From positions 2,466,305-2,530,304 of the forward strand of contig NC_090618.1 of assembly GCF_004359215.1 (NCBI RefSeq): 64,000 bases of DNA, read 5' to 3'. The notes under the pieces are model-generated. The model searched no databases. It saw only the letters and a list, made by a program, of their open reading frames with translations, and was not told the origin of the DNA. The position numbers were made by a program, and so were the translations under genes. The first letter of the stretch is position 1. Each line of letters begins with the position of its first letter. This document shows positions 42,101-54,150 of the stretch, piece by piece. This DNA comes from Bremia lactucae (Eukaryota; Oomycota; Peronosporomycetes; Peronosporales; Peronosporaceae).

Positions 42101-42690
42101 TCTTGAATTCGATCAAATCATAATTTAAAGTATTTGCTTTAACGACTCCCACGGCTGGGACGTAAAACGTTCTATCCGAGTCTTCTTATCGAAAACACTT
42201 TCGTCCATCGGCGAGCTACTGAGAATCCGTTAATTCTCAGGAAATACTATTGCCGATCAAATATCGGCCACGTAGTTGTCATTTGTGACAAGTACGCAGA
42301 TCTGCTTGACTTTGCCACTATGCAGATCACGCAAGAATTGTTTCGGTTCAAGCGTTTACAATTGAGTTATTTCCAGAGTTTACTTTGGAGGCGCTATCAG
42401 CTCAAGTGTATAAGCGCCTACACTTGATTTAGTGCTTACCAAGATGTTTATTGTCTCAGTTTTCTCTTTTGAGCTTACTTCCAAAGGTACATGAAAACCT
42501 TTGACCACGAGGTTCTGGTGACTTATTTTAAAGACTTTTGCTTCACTTGGTATATCGAAACTGAAATATATCGAGGTCCTTATTTCGCTACACTGATAAA
42601 CTACCTTTAAGCCTATCCTTTTAGAGCCTTCTAGAAGCTTTATATTGACGTCAGACAATTATGTCAGACTGTGACGCCATGGCCACATTC
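42101..42690 (-). other. Repeat-derived stretch with a 92-codon minus frame
   Basis: The frame 42380-42658 begins at TTG and has no known domain (beta-rich, KVVYQCSEIRTSIYFSFDIP). Its right end (TTCTAGAAGCTTTATATTGACGTCAGAC) is shared with 47815-47850 where a 13-bp satellite has expanded, so I treat it as repeat DNA. Confidence 0.35.
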
Positions 42691-43760
42691 GGGTCGATCA
42701 CCTTGATTATCTAAAACGGTCAAATCCTTTTTAGCCGCGAGCTTTGCTTTCATTCAACTAATATGAGCGTTCACTGTGTTGAGTGGTGGGTTCTTGGTTT
42801 CCAGCATAACTAAGTCACCGACATTACATTTGGGGTTTGTTCTTTTCGAGTCGTAGTACTCCTTCTGCCTATCCTGAGCTTGTTCTAGGCTTTCGCGTGC
42901 CTTACGTCCTAGGTCTTGACGCTCTTTGGTGATTTTTAAGGCGAACTCTGAAATTGGTTGTAAATTCAAACATCCTGGTCTCGGTATTCGTGCGAAGTCA
43001 AATTGGATACCATTGTTCCGGTATCGATCTTAAACGGAGTGAGCTTAATAGACGCGTTCACTGACGTGGCATGCGCGTATTCTACAGTACCGAGCAGCTT
43101 ATTTAATTTTTGCCACTGTACGATACCAGCCAGCGTAAAGCGTCTTCTAACACCAAGTTTTGGCGTTCTGTTTGTCCATCTCCTTGCGCCCTTTGCGCGG
43201 TCGTCATGCTTGTCTTGACACCCATTATGATCATTGGGTATTTCGGGAAGTTTGTCGTGAACTTTGGCTACCGATCGCTGGTGATAACCCTCAGTAGTCC
43301 ATGATGTCAGACTACGGCGTCGAAGAATAAGTTTGCGGTCTCTTTCGAATCGGCAGTTATACGTTGGTGCATAGATGGTTTTTTTGACAACTTGTCGACT
43401 ACGATGCAAATAGCAACATACCTTTCCGACACGGGAAGCCCAGTAATAAAGTTCATGGACCCTAATTCCAAGTATTTCTGCGGAATAGGGATTGGAATCA
43501 TTAATCCTTACTTTCGCTGGCTGTTTGACTTTCATCGAGCGCATGTTTCTTATGTCTCCATGTGCTTCTGCACTGTCTCAAGTATCTTCGGCCAGTAGTA
43601 CCATTGCTTCAACTTAAAATTAGTTCTGCGAACTCCTGGATGAGCAGCTGTGGCTGCATCCTTAAATTTTGTATAAAATCTTCGTCTTTAATTCCGTTAT
43701 GTTTGGATGAATATTTGCTGCATTGCACCATCTTGCTTTTAAAAATATGAGTCTTTTGTG
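42691..43760 (-). mobile_element. Integrase fragment of a second Gypsy family, minus strand
   Basis: LGSMNFITGLPVSERY and IVVDKLSKKPSMHQRI (43470-43380) give the first catalytic Asp region (D changed to N in MNF). The C-terminal part reads LEQAQDRQKEYYDSKRTNPK and VGDLVMLETKNPPL (42880-42770). Frames shift between them. Confidence 0.65.
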
Positions 43761-43882
43761 AATTATGAAGTTGTTATTCGTGGTCTTATTTTCCAAATAT
43801 TTAATAAAAACTTGTCTGTGCGATATCCATGCTAAATCGCTTTTCGCACTTTGTCGCTGAAATGGGAGCGCACAACGTAAAC

Positions 43883-44162
43883 TGTAACGGGGTGTATCGT
43901 TACATGAAATTAACACTTAAAGGTTGTTAATTAATATATTATCTAAAAGGTAGATAATATTTGAAGGATATTANNNNNNNNNNNNNNNNNNNNNNNNNNN
44001 NNNNNNNNNNNNNNNNNNNNNNNNNNNNNNNNNNNNNNNNNNNNNNNNNNNNNNNNNNNNNNNNNNNNNNNNNACGTCACCTAACGAAAGGAACCACTCA
44101 CAACTGAAGCAGTGTGAAGTGGACTTGTACTGAAACAGTACAAGTCGCAGTGCCCCGTTACA
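43883..44162 (+). repeat. LTR-A copy with perfect target duplication, containing an assembly gap
   Basis: TGTAACGGGG at 43883 and CCCCGTTACA ending at 44162. The 5 bases before (43878-43882) and after (44163-44167) are both TAAAC, a perfect target-site duplication. The first 91 bases differ from the copy at 146 at about one position, so the insertion is young. Because of the gap it may be a solo LTR or a complete element. Confidence 0.8.
43974..44073. other. Assembly gap (100 N)
   Basis: Exactly 100 Ns, the usual placeholder for a gap of unknown size. It lies inside the LTR-A copy, with about 91 bp of LTR start on the left and 89 bp of LTR end on the right. Confidence 0.95.
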
Positions 44163-44549
44163 TAAACCATGGCGTAGCTCACGTAAAGAGCTGTTAGCGA
44201 TCAAGACTGTTCCAGAAAAATGGCGTCCGTATCTCCTTGGAAGACACTTGTCAGCCTGCCCCGACAGTTTAGCGTGTAAGTGGATGCTCCATCAACCAAG
44301 GTGTCCCAAAAAATGGAACGAACGCTGAGGTGCTTTTCTCCGCTAAACTTTGTCTTACATCATGTTAAAGAATAGTCGAACGTTGTAGACGACGCATCGT
44401 TTCGTCCAGCTGTGTCTGGAGAACCTTCTGACGCACCTGCTGTGCCTCCGTGCCATGTTCCCGATATGTCACACGTCATTTATTATTCTACATATGATTG
44501 TACTCGAAACTCTCATCTTCTGGGAAGGCACATGGTTCATTCTGCCCTC

Positions 44550-46800
44550 AAATAGTGCATTCCGCGGGAAGTCTCAAACCTCTTACTTGCCTAGGGAGTG
44601 TCGTCCAATAGGAGTCGCTCAGGAGCAAATCCAAGGGCCATTTTATTCATGGGGGTCCAGAAGATTCGAATACAACACAATGACGTGGGTCGTTGTCGTT
44701 GGCGCATTTAGAAAGAACACCTCCCAACAGAACCCAGAAGCATCCGTTGTGACGACAAAAAGGTGATTAAAGTCCGGCAGCTTAAGAGTTGGTGATTGCT
44801 GAAGTGCGAGTTTTAATGCATTAAAAGCTCGTTGCTGATCTTCTCCCCAGTCCCAATGAGTATCTTGCATGGTTAAATCTCGAAGAGGACGCGATAACTT
44901 GGCAAAATTAGTATCGGTTTTCCTTGGGTCAACGCGAAACGCGAAGGCCCTCGTCGCAAACCATATGCCCGATGATGCAATCTCCTTTCGACCAAATGCA
45001 CATTTGGAATGTCGAGCACAATGCTTTTCTTTGCGCAACACGTCGCATACTGCGCGAACGTGGCTGACGTGGTCCTCAAATCAGGCGACTGTTCTGTAAT
45101 TCCCCGAGTCGGTCATTTCGTCCGGAAAAGATGCATATATCGTCGAGATACACGACAACAAATTTTCTGAGCTGGTCGAACAACGTTCGCATAAGCCGTA
45201 ACCAGACTCCAGGCATTCCGGATAAAACCCATTGGTGCTAGACACCATCGATGCATTTCCTTTTGAGTTCTGAAAGCCGTATACGGTCGACTTGGAGGTA
45301 AGACTACCATTTGATGGTACACTTGTGCAAGATCGAAAAGCGTAAATACTTGCTTCGAGCCATGCGATCAAATAGTTCTTCAAACGACGGCAAAGAAATG
45401 TTTGCCACGACTGACATGCTATTAACATAGCGAAAGTCAATCACCCATCGAATTGGGATCTTCGAATTCCGCGTCGAATTCATTGGGCGCGTTTTGGAAA
45501 ATTTCCGGTTATGAGATCCTTTTTCGGAATTCCAAAAATATTAAAGACCCATGGAGATCTTTGCCACTTCGATCCATTTATTGTATTATATTCTCTTTAA
45601 CGAATTGTTAAAGGGCGTCCTGCTCAACCTTCAAAGACGGAAGGGAGCACGGGGGCTAGGTACTGCATTTGTAACTTATTGTTAATTGATCGCGCTGGAG
45701 GCATTTCTTTTGGAAGTTGTTCGATAAATACGTCCTTATACTCGTTCAGGCCTGTTTTTAACTCGTGCGGTATTTCCATTCGTTCTACGCTGGAAACCTT
45801 CTATTGATATATCTCATGATAGGCTCCACTATTCATCTTCTCTTTGAAGGTCGGGCCATCCACGTCTTCAAACGTGGTGTGTGATGCCGTTGTGTACGTC
45901 AATTTATCTGTAGGTTGCACTTGATGAACCATGGTTGACCAAATCTCAAGACATGTGTATCCGGTAGGTCTCATTCCGTGACTTGCACCTTTGGTAAATT
46001 CATACCTTCGATACGAATGGTATCTTCCACTCTCTTCGTTGGGTGACTCGATGTCCACGTTCCGTCGAAATGACGCGTGTCTACATTGTTGAGATGTTGG
46101 TGATGTACATGCTATTGATAGTTTTGTTGGGAATGGGTGTTTACTCGATCATACGTGTTTGGCGATTATGACACTGTGCGGAGCGGTGATTTGGACTACC
46201 GCACTTAAAGTACAATTCTCGGCGGCGATATTCGTGCGCGAGACGAAATCTGCACGGTGCTAACATCCATTGGCTCTGTACTATCGTTCGATAGATATCG
46301 GCGACTGTTTTCGTATGACCTGTACTTCGGTCTATCGCGCGAGATTCCACGGGAATATCTCGGTGGATGAGAGCGGTCGAAGTCCACCGCAACTGAAATG
46401 GCTTCGGACAGCGTTATGTATAGCGATGGTACTGAACCTCTTCCCGCGTACGAACAGTATGTCCGCGTAGAAACTATATAATCTGTTCATGCTCGCTCAT
46501 GTCTCGGACTTACGTGACTACGTGACATACCCACATAATCAGGGAGATCTTTGCAATCGCGCTCATTCATAGTGTTCATATTTTTGCGCAAGCGCTCTTG
46601 CAAATCAGCAGGAACGAATTTACGTTCAACTTTGCTGAAGAAATCATCCACGTTGTGACTTCCTGATTTTGCAGCACATACCATTGAGCATCTCCTTGCT
46701 TCAATGACAAAAAGAATGTTCCACCTAAGACGGCATTTTTTTGAGAAAGCTCCTGACTCGTCCAGTTCACTACCTTTGAAAGGAAGAACTACTCTACTTG
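44550..46800 (-). mobile_element. Gypsy gag-RT-RNase H fragment, minus strand
   Basis: From the right: gag with zinc-knuckle YFKCGSPNHRSAQC (about 46220, first Cys changed to Tyr), protease-size gap, RT with YLDD at 45139-45150 (VVVYLDDICIFSGRND), then the connection HWDWGEDQQRAFNALKLALQ and RNase H start FVVTTDASG (44850-44740; D-A-S intact). Many frameshifts. Confidence 0.7.
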
Positions 46801-47530
46801 CTCCTTGTAGAGGTTAAATAATTCTTTGTATCTACCCCCACACATCGGAAGTTTCACACCTTTTAGCTTGATTTCTGATTGCTATTTCGACTTTGAAACT
46901 GCTCTAGCAACTGCGCTTGTTTTTCATAGTCGCAACTAGAGCTAGCAGCAGCTGTGCATGCTGATCGGAAGTCATCGGGGTGGATATAATGGAACTTATA
47001 AGATCAGAAATGATATTAACGACTAGTTAACTGTACGTGATGGATCTAGCGTCTTGTTTCTTCTGTTGGTCCTGTGTTCAAAGACTTTTTTTGACTTGGT
47101 GGTCGATTGATGGCAAGCGAGCACGACCTTGAACCCAGGTGGCCCAGAACAAAGGACTCGAACGGTCTTGCTCTGGTGCCCAGCGATTTTGCGCGAAATG
47201 CGCAGGCTGTGAGTGCTCTCAAAGGTGAGCAAACTACTGGAGTGCGCGAGAAGGCGACCCTTGATGTGTGTGCGAGTTGGAGCGTGAGTCTTGTCCAGGT
47301 GTTTCTTGCGGCTGGTGCGGCGGATCGATTCCAGCAGATTGTGCGGCACTATTCGGCTGCTTCCGGCTTTCTCGCGGACAGCTACACAAGCGAGTCGTTG
47401 GTGTTGAGTTTCGAAGCTTGCTTACGCGGGTGACGGGCCATGAACCGAAGTACTGACCTCCCGTAAACCAAACTGACTTATTACTGAAACGAGACGATTT
47501 ATGGCAATTAACACTTCAATATCGATAATG
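46801..47530. other. Leader-like region of the minus-strand Gypsy element
   Basis: Lies upstream of the minus gag at 46770. A GC-richer block (47100-47450) supports overlapping frames on both strands, none with a known motif. Could be the element leader or LTR; ends not identified. Confidence 0.3.
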
Positions 47531-47836
47531 GTCACTGTACTAATGGAGTAGAATTTATAGCCAATGAAAAGGAGTACCTGCCCTTAAAATGATTTGGGCT
47601 TGCGAATGGGCTCCTCTGATCACTGCTCTTGAGCTGCGGCGGTAATGCTGCAGGGGCCGCTAGCACGGCATATACGGCGGTGCAGGGGTTGCGAGCCCTG
47701 TGGTGACGGCGGAGGCGATGGGGACGGGGAACAAAAAGTGCTACCAGATGTGAAGATTTATGCTTCACTTGGTATATTTAAAGCAAAGTTCGCAACCTTA
47801 TGCCTGTCCTATAGAGTCTTCTAGATGCTTTATAGT
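47531..47836. other. Stretch preceding the 13-bp satellite
   Basis: Contains a GC-rich block (47640-47720) and a segment shared with 42530-42650. No gene seen. Confidence 0.3.
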
Positions 47837-47940
47837 GACGTCAGATGATGACATCAGACGATAATGTCAGACGATGATGTTAGACGATGATGTCGGACAA
47901 TGACGTCAGACTGCGACGTCAGACTGTGACGTCAGCTGAC
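47837..47940 (+). repeat. 13-bp minisatellite carrying TGACGTCA sites
   Basis: Eight consecutive 13-bp units of the type GACGTCAGACGAT (starts 47837, 47850, 47863, 47876, 47889, 47902, 47915, 47928). Units 1, 6, 7 and 8 each create TGACGTCA, the palindromic bZIP/CRE site. Two to three units of the same repeat lie at about 42645-42680. Confidence 0.85.
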
Positions 47941-49664
47941 CAACCTTTCATGCGTCTTACTATACTGGGACATGTTCTTTTTGTGCCGCACGTACCTGAC
48001 GGCTTGACACTTACTCCCGCAGATTCTTGAAAGCTTATTTCCTTCAGTTAGTATCCTCCCCAAACTGCATCTGGCTTTGGTTGCGCATCCACAGCGAGAT
48101 CCTCTAAGATCGACCCTCCAGTCTATCGTAGACTTTCGCACTGTCTTTTTAAGACATGCATTTCAAATTTGCTTAGATGTTGCTTTCCAAGCAAACATCC
48201 TTGTTTCGTACTACCCAAATTATTTGAGTGGTCGAACTTCGATGCTGCCTGTGCTTGTGCACAGCCGTCAGGATCTAATTCCACAGTGTGATGGGTCATC
48301 ACACTGAGGTCTTGTGCAGTCGTGCAAACGACTGATCCACAATTGAAGCCACCGCACTCGTTGTAGGACATCCACACGCTTGTGGACGCTCCAAGATGTT
48401 CATCAGTTGGCCATCTGATGAACAAGAGACAGGCATCGTCACGGCTTGATACTGCCAATTTCTTTTTGCTTATGCATGGCTCGTACTTTCTGAGCCATAG
48501 TAATTTAAGGATGACATCAAATTTGTAATTTAAATCATGTACGATGAAAGCATCATCGCACTGTTTATGTATTGGATACCGACTACACCTTTCTTTATTG
48601 TTACAGGTTCGCCTCTTGCTAGGCGCACTGTCATCCATGTTTGAGGGATATTGTGCTCAACGAACTTGAGCCTGCGATCTTCTATCGATTGACGTCGATT
48701 AAATTTTTTTGTTCGACGCCACACAATCGACATGGGAATTATGCGGTTATTTATTTGACACTTTTATTTTCAAGGTGATGAGATTAACCGCATCACATGG
48801 GGTAGTTACACACAATGTTTGTGTAAGGAGCAACTTCGTCAAAAGGTTTTTGACGTTGCTGAATCGGTACGGCGCTCCACACCTACTGAACCCTACCGTT
48901 TTTTTACGAACGACCTCGCCGTTGTGATTTCGCAACACTCAGAAAATATGAGCCGAGAATTAGCTTGATGGATCCGCATCCTCCGCTTTTCCTTGGTCGA
49001 TCTTCTCACACAGTTTTGAGGCACTGGCCGTGGGGCACTACACTCATAGGCGTAGTGGCCCGTCTTTTGACAACGATTACCTTTTTCTTCTCGGTTGTAA
49101 TCTGAAGAACGAGGTTTCTCGCCTTCAACATACGGGAGGTTCATAGGCTCTAGACCTTCGTTTTCTTGTCGGAGAACGATAAGCTTCAGAGTGGACAAAA
49201 GACTGTTTGAGACTGAAGTCCTCCTGTTCCGCTCTAGAGATCGCTTGGTCGAGCGAATCTTATTCAAGCCGAAAGAGATTGGTCTTAACAGGACCGTCTG
49301 CAACACCTTTAAATAACACAATTACTTGTTCTTGTACATCAATTAAATGAATTACGATACAACTGGCCAGGTACCGTGTATGTTGGGCATAAGCGTGAAG
49401 ATCACGCTTGCCCTGCTTCAAATCCAGGAGCTCGGCTAGAGCTGTGAATTCGGCACGTCGCGGCTCAAACATTTGCCTGAGCTGGGTCTTAAAGACCTCA
49501 TACGACCCAAAAACGAATAGGTCGTAAAGCTTGATCCCCAAGGCCCAAAATTTAAGACGTCCGGCTAAGGTGGACATGCCAAATTTCACTTTCGTCGCAT
49601 CATCACTGATACGGCAAGCTTTGATGCGGTCGTCTATTCGACGAAACATCATAAAGGGAGTCAC
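47941..49664 (-). mobile_element. Gypsy gag-protease fragment, minus strand
   Basis: gag capsid frame 49664-49260 (AGRLKFWALG, LRQMFEPRRAEFTALAELLD, LKQGKRDLHAYAQHTRYLAS), zinc knuckle region NRCQKTGHYAYECSAPRP (49075-49030), then protease FDVILKLLWLRKYEPC (48510-48470) and ECGGFNCGS, DGCAQAQAASKFDHSN (48350-48230). Nearly all other frames broken. The same family is at 61460-62737. Confidence 0.7.
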
Positions 49665-49789
49665 CTACGACTGATTTAAGTTTAGAGATTTCTATCTGAA
49701 AGCTTTTGGGTCGGCGTAGAAGTGTCGGCCCGCTAGCAGCATGTAAACGCTGCTACCTCAACAGTTTTAAACGTTGAGCACCGTGTAAT

Positions 49790-50051
49790 CTCACTACTGA
49801 CTTTATTATATTAATAATAAACTATGTATGGCGCCTTAATGCGCACCGCGCAATCATGTCTTATAACGATCGGCGGGGTTAATTTAAACTTAAATCAACC
49901 ACTCAATAGAACTTATGTCTTATTGCTTCACTATTTCCAAATTTGGTAATATTGGAACTATAAAGTCTAATTTATTAAAGATAATTATTTTGTACTTCTT
50001 CATTTATCCTGTCAAAGGAAAAAAATACATGTAACGGGACACCCCGTCACA
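49790..50051 (-). repeat. Truncated LTR-D, minus strand
   Basis: Minus strand starts TGTGACGGGGTGTCCCGTTACATG and runs about 260 bp; the LTR end and primer site are lost. It precedes the minus gag at 49664 in the right orientation and may be its 5' LTR. Confidence 0.6.
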
Positions 50052-51485
50052 CTTCTCGAGCAACCTTTTACTACAAGACACACATCTTTTGGCACAACAA
50101 AGTAGGTGGTCGGCGCCTAAGATATTCTCACACAGGCTAGTTACCCATTTTCGCTTCCGCACTGTATATTAGTAGTAAGTTTGAGAGTGGTCAGTAAACA
50201 TTGAAAAGTAAACAACATTTTCTTTTGAAATTAATATATGTCATATTGGTTGATGCGCGTTCCTACATGGCGAGCGTTTAAATGACATATACCTCGGCTC
50301 ATAGGTAATGTCCGCCTTAGACGTAATCCTCTTTGATGTGAATGCATCTAGTTGCATAACACAATGCAAACCTTAACCGATATTATAGAGGCGACCAGTG
50401 TCTGCATCAACTAGGGTGACGCCATTCGGCGCTCACCGTGACACCTTTAAGAGGCAGAGTTGATAGTTTCTCTGTAAAGCCATACGCAAAGCCAAACACA
50501 AATCGAACGCGCCGCGATTATCTTCCTAGTGTCACACGGTTGCAACACTGATAGCCACAGTTGCTATCCCAATGTTAACCGGATGTAATGATCTATCTTA
50601 CTTATAAAGTAAGATATAGATCCATTGCGCATTGTTGACTGTAATGTGATGAGGCACTTGCTTTGTTGGGGCTAGGCAGTTCGCCTTCACACCTTAAGCG
50701 TCTCCATTTTATGAGCTGTGGGTGAATGCGGATAAGAAAAAGAGTACTGTCACTATCGCCTTTCCACATAAGCCTACTGGCTTAATCAATCCTTTGTGGT
50801 GAATGCAGCGGTGCCATCTTTTGCGTCAACAGCGCAGCGACCTTAATTTAGATTACTGACCGTGAAGGCGAAGTTGCGCCACAGAAGTCAAATCTAAACA
50901 GTTGCAATTTTAGTATCCACAATGCAGATCTAGGCGCAGAAGGGCATAAACATAAAGCGCAACATAGTCCAGCCTGTGTCAGAAGGTCACCGAAATAAGG
51001 GCGGTAATATGATAACCATGTCACCTCGATCCGAATGGTAGCGTTATAATTGAGTAAGTGCGTCGCTCCTAGAGAGCGCACCACGAAAAATCTCAATGTT
51101 TTGGCGGCTACCACTCGTGAAAAACTTAAGAAAATTCGATTTTTCGGCTTACTTTTTGCGATTTCTGTCGTGTTCCGTTTAAATGAAACGACGAAACAGC
51201 CAATCACATTCGGTCCTAAGGATATGATTAGAGTAATTAGCGTGTATTTATTGGCAGTGCACAGCTCAAACTTTTACGGGTAGTTAATTGTGATCAGCTT
51301 GGGCTTCACATTAGGATGCCACAGGTCATTACGAAGCAAATTTCCGGGGCCAACTTCAGCTCAATTTAAATGTGGCGAAACAACGATCGCAGCAAATCAA
51401 TTTCGCTGCTTCGTGTGTGAGAGAAGTCATGGATGGTACTGCACGTCCAGACCCTCTTCAACATGCTATCCCTGTTAGTCCATCT
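50052..51485. other. Repeat-derived region without clear domain
   Basis: Contains a short inverted repeat (ATCTATCTTACTTATAAAGTAAGATATAGAT, 50590-50622) and frames under 120 codons with no motif. Flanked by Gypsy fragments, so probably element internal sequence. Confidence 0.35.
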
Positions 51486-51487
51486 GA

Positions 51488-51964
51488 CTATGCGGAGTGG
51501 GGCTTCTTTGTAAAGGCGCACACCAGTCCCGGCACCTCGACGCGCAAGGCGTCAACCGGCTCCAATGAGTTGAAAACCTTCAGGTATCCCGACCAGCTCA
51601 TGAGAATGGAAAGCTTATGCTGCACGAAGCGGTGTTCTAGCACCCTGTTTACAAGAAAACGTCGGTTCCCAGCCGCATCTACCGATGCAAGCGGCGCCCG
51701 ATAGAAGTGGCGATTACGCCAACTCCTAAAAGCATCCTTTCCCGCTGAATGACGGATCGGGATCTCAAGATTTAAGTCTATCGGCTGACTTTGGATCTTC
51801 AAAATGTTCCGCTCGAAGAGTTCTGGGTTACAAACGGCTACAACTTCGACTGGCGTTTCTGAAGCAGTTGCTATTAAAAGATTTGCATAAGCGTTAAGTA
51901 CTCCTCGCTCTTCGAGTTTCCAAGGTGGGAAGAATTTATCATTTATCTTCGTCGAAGCCCTCAT
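51488..51964 (-). pseudogene. Chromodomain and integrase C-terminus of another Gypsy element, minus strand
   Basis: A 158-codon frame. Its C-terminal part, GNRRFLVNRVLEHRFVQHKL followed by MSWSGYLKVFNSLEP and VPGLV, has chromodomain spacing (F-L-V-x-x-V-L-E-H-R; W-x-G-Y; N-S-x-E-P). The upstream part (FPPWKLEERG) may be the integrase tail. Sequence unlike the family B chromodomain, so a separate lineage. Confidence 0.6.
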
Positions 51965-52129
51965 ATCAACAAAGCTTTACTCATGGCCGGCGACAGCATC
52001 GGCTACATTAGAGAAATTGGGATGTGTGATCTCTTGTAGATTCACATATCGTTTCAGAAAACCCACGTGGCATATGCTGTGCTGAAGACTCTGAGTGGAG
52101 CCCAATAAAACATCAATTTTCGATATTAA

Positions 52130-54150
52130 TATATATAAGGTCCTTGCGATATCTTTACTGAGCTATTTTGTAACACCTATGATGTACGAGCAACCCTAGA
52201 AAAGGTACGGCTGTAAAGAATGGCCAGTCCCACGTCATGTGAAGGATCTACATCGATTCCTAGGACTCGAAAATTACTTGCGTCGGTATAGAGAGAATGA
52301 TGCAATGCGGACAAATTCCTTCCTTGACCTCCTTAGAATGGATACAGAATAGGTTTGAGTAAAAGAGCATATAGATGCGTAAGCATCGGTAATGCAATTC
52401 GATGCTGAATCGCAAGATAGGGATACGCCCTTTTGCGTCAACTGCGATGCAAGCATTCTGTGCAATCGGCGGCGTGCAAATGCAGAAGGATGACGACAGC
52501 GTTGACTGTAACACGTCATACTAGTCCCGGCTCTTGAAAAGTTGCGGAATTGAAACACCCTGTGCAAAACAAGGAGCTAATTTCAGTATGCTATGCTAAA
52601 ATTCGAGTACACCTGTTAGGCGCCAAGCCGTTTTGGTCTACACGGATCATGCATCTTGCATCATTGCGGGCCGCAAAAATTAGTCGCACATCTCGCGTAA
52701 GATGGCGCGAATAGTGACATGATTTTCTGGATTTTATCTAAAAAATTTATACATGTCAGTTAGAAGATCGTCTAGGCTGAAGCGTATTCGCGAGACCAGA
52801 CTTCGAGGTTAGATACCAGTAAAGTGTGTCTCACGCTAAGGCATAAACAGAGTCGTCATCAATGGCAACCAGGACGATCTAGCACGTGACCAACTCTTTA
52901 ACCTCCATAACATAGGAGTGCCATAGTCAGGAAGAACATTTTCAACTCGTTTAACTACTTTGGTGTACGAAATGCTATACATTTGTCGCACCAGAAGGCG
53001 AAGGTAAGCCGCTCGATTTAAAGCGATGGAGCGCTATCGTGACAGCTGTCACTTTGTGTTCCCTTGAGAATGTATGTTTTCATGACATAGATTTTAAGCT
53101 TAAGATTCTCAACGAGCTCCGTCATGCGTTATAGATTTTAAGCATTTGGATCGTGAAAAGACATGCTTACGAGTGTCCGGAATTTTAATGGCCCCATGGG
53201 TTGTCAGCTTTATTCGTTTCTGGATACAGTGTCAGCACATTAAGCCAGCACCTTCTATCAGAATTCGGCTGAAGGCACTGCTGAAAACAATTGGTTGTTG
53301 ACAAATCTGATCGTTGGACTTCATGTTTGGAAACCAACCTGGCCACATTGTACGCCAAAGCTATCTTTGTTTGTACACAGACTACGTAACATAGTTCATT
53401 TAACTTATGTAGCACCGTAATCGCAGACAAAGAGGCAGCCGTCTTAAATCTGGATCAAGTTTTTCAACTACACGAGTTGCCAGTCCATAGGATCGGACTG
53501 AATAAGCGCTTCACGTCAGGTTTTGACGTCATGTGTTTGAGATGTTGGGTAGTAAGATCCACATGTCGACAACCGATTATCCCTAGATCGATGACCAGGA
53601 AGAACTAGCCAACCGAGTCGTGGTGGATGCATTCCGCACTTTGGCGACACCTACAAATTGAAGCAAAGAAATGTTCTTTGTAAAGTTAGCTATCAGTATT
53701 GGTGTCCACGCCATTATGGTTTGACACCGTTTTTTCGGACAAGGCCATCCTCAGACGCCACTCTCGTTTTTCTCGTAACGGCCTCTCACAACGCTCGGAG
53801 CAAATGCAATAGCGATGCCAAGATGACGATGGCTCAAAAGAACACACGTCGAAGGCAAAAATTCCCCCCAGAAACCTGGCCAATTTAGCAGTGGTCACGA
53901 CACCATAGGTGTCAGTGCCGAGGTTTGGCAAGACGTCCCTGTGCCCGTTGACGATTAACGCAGCAGCGTCCTCAGATCGACCTCTTGGAGGTGTCATAGA
54001 CGATATGGGTGCTAAACGCGTCAGCGACACTAAGCGTTTTGTGGATGAGAGACTAGCTATCACGCGAAAAGTCCGTGACATGGTGGCAAGCGCAGGGAAC
54101 AAGCAACAACGATTGTGGACAAATATGGTCACAAATAAACAATGAAGAAT
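52130..54150 (+). mobile_element. Gypsy RT connection, RNase H and integrase C-terminus, plus strand
   Basis: WPVPRHVKDLHRFLGLENYL (52225-52285) is the RT connection; RNase H follows (GVQMQKDDDSVD, VLVYTDHASCI, 52470-52660); and the integrase tail ASSDRPLGGVIDDMGAKR, TRKVRDMVASAGNKQQ is at 53960-54110. The middle of integrase (52750-53700) is not recognisable. Confidence 0.65.

Larger units (their letters stand above)
43790..44500 (+). mobile_element. RNase H fragment split by an LTR-A insertion, plus strand
   Basis: Right of the LTR: RKELLAIKTVPEKWRPYLLG and SLACKWMLHQPR (44180-44300), RNase H of Ty3/Gypsy type. Removing the LTR and one copy of TAAAC rejoins left and right flanks in one frame. 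Confidence 0.55.

Noticed and set aside
42380..42658. 92-codon beta-rich minus frame as a host gene
   Set aside because: Starts at TTG, lies between RT and integrase debris, and its end is a repeated element found again at 47.8 kb.
47107..47456. Overlapping GC-rich frames on both strands as a gene
   Set aside because: Frames on both strands are open because of composition; position matches the leader of the minus-strand Gypsy element.
51050..51283. 77-codon plus frame as a gene
   Set aside because: Overlapping frames on both strands are of similar length; no signal favours either.
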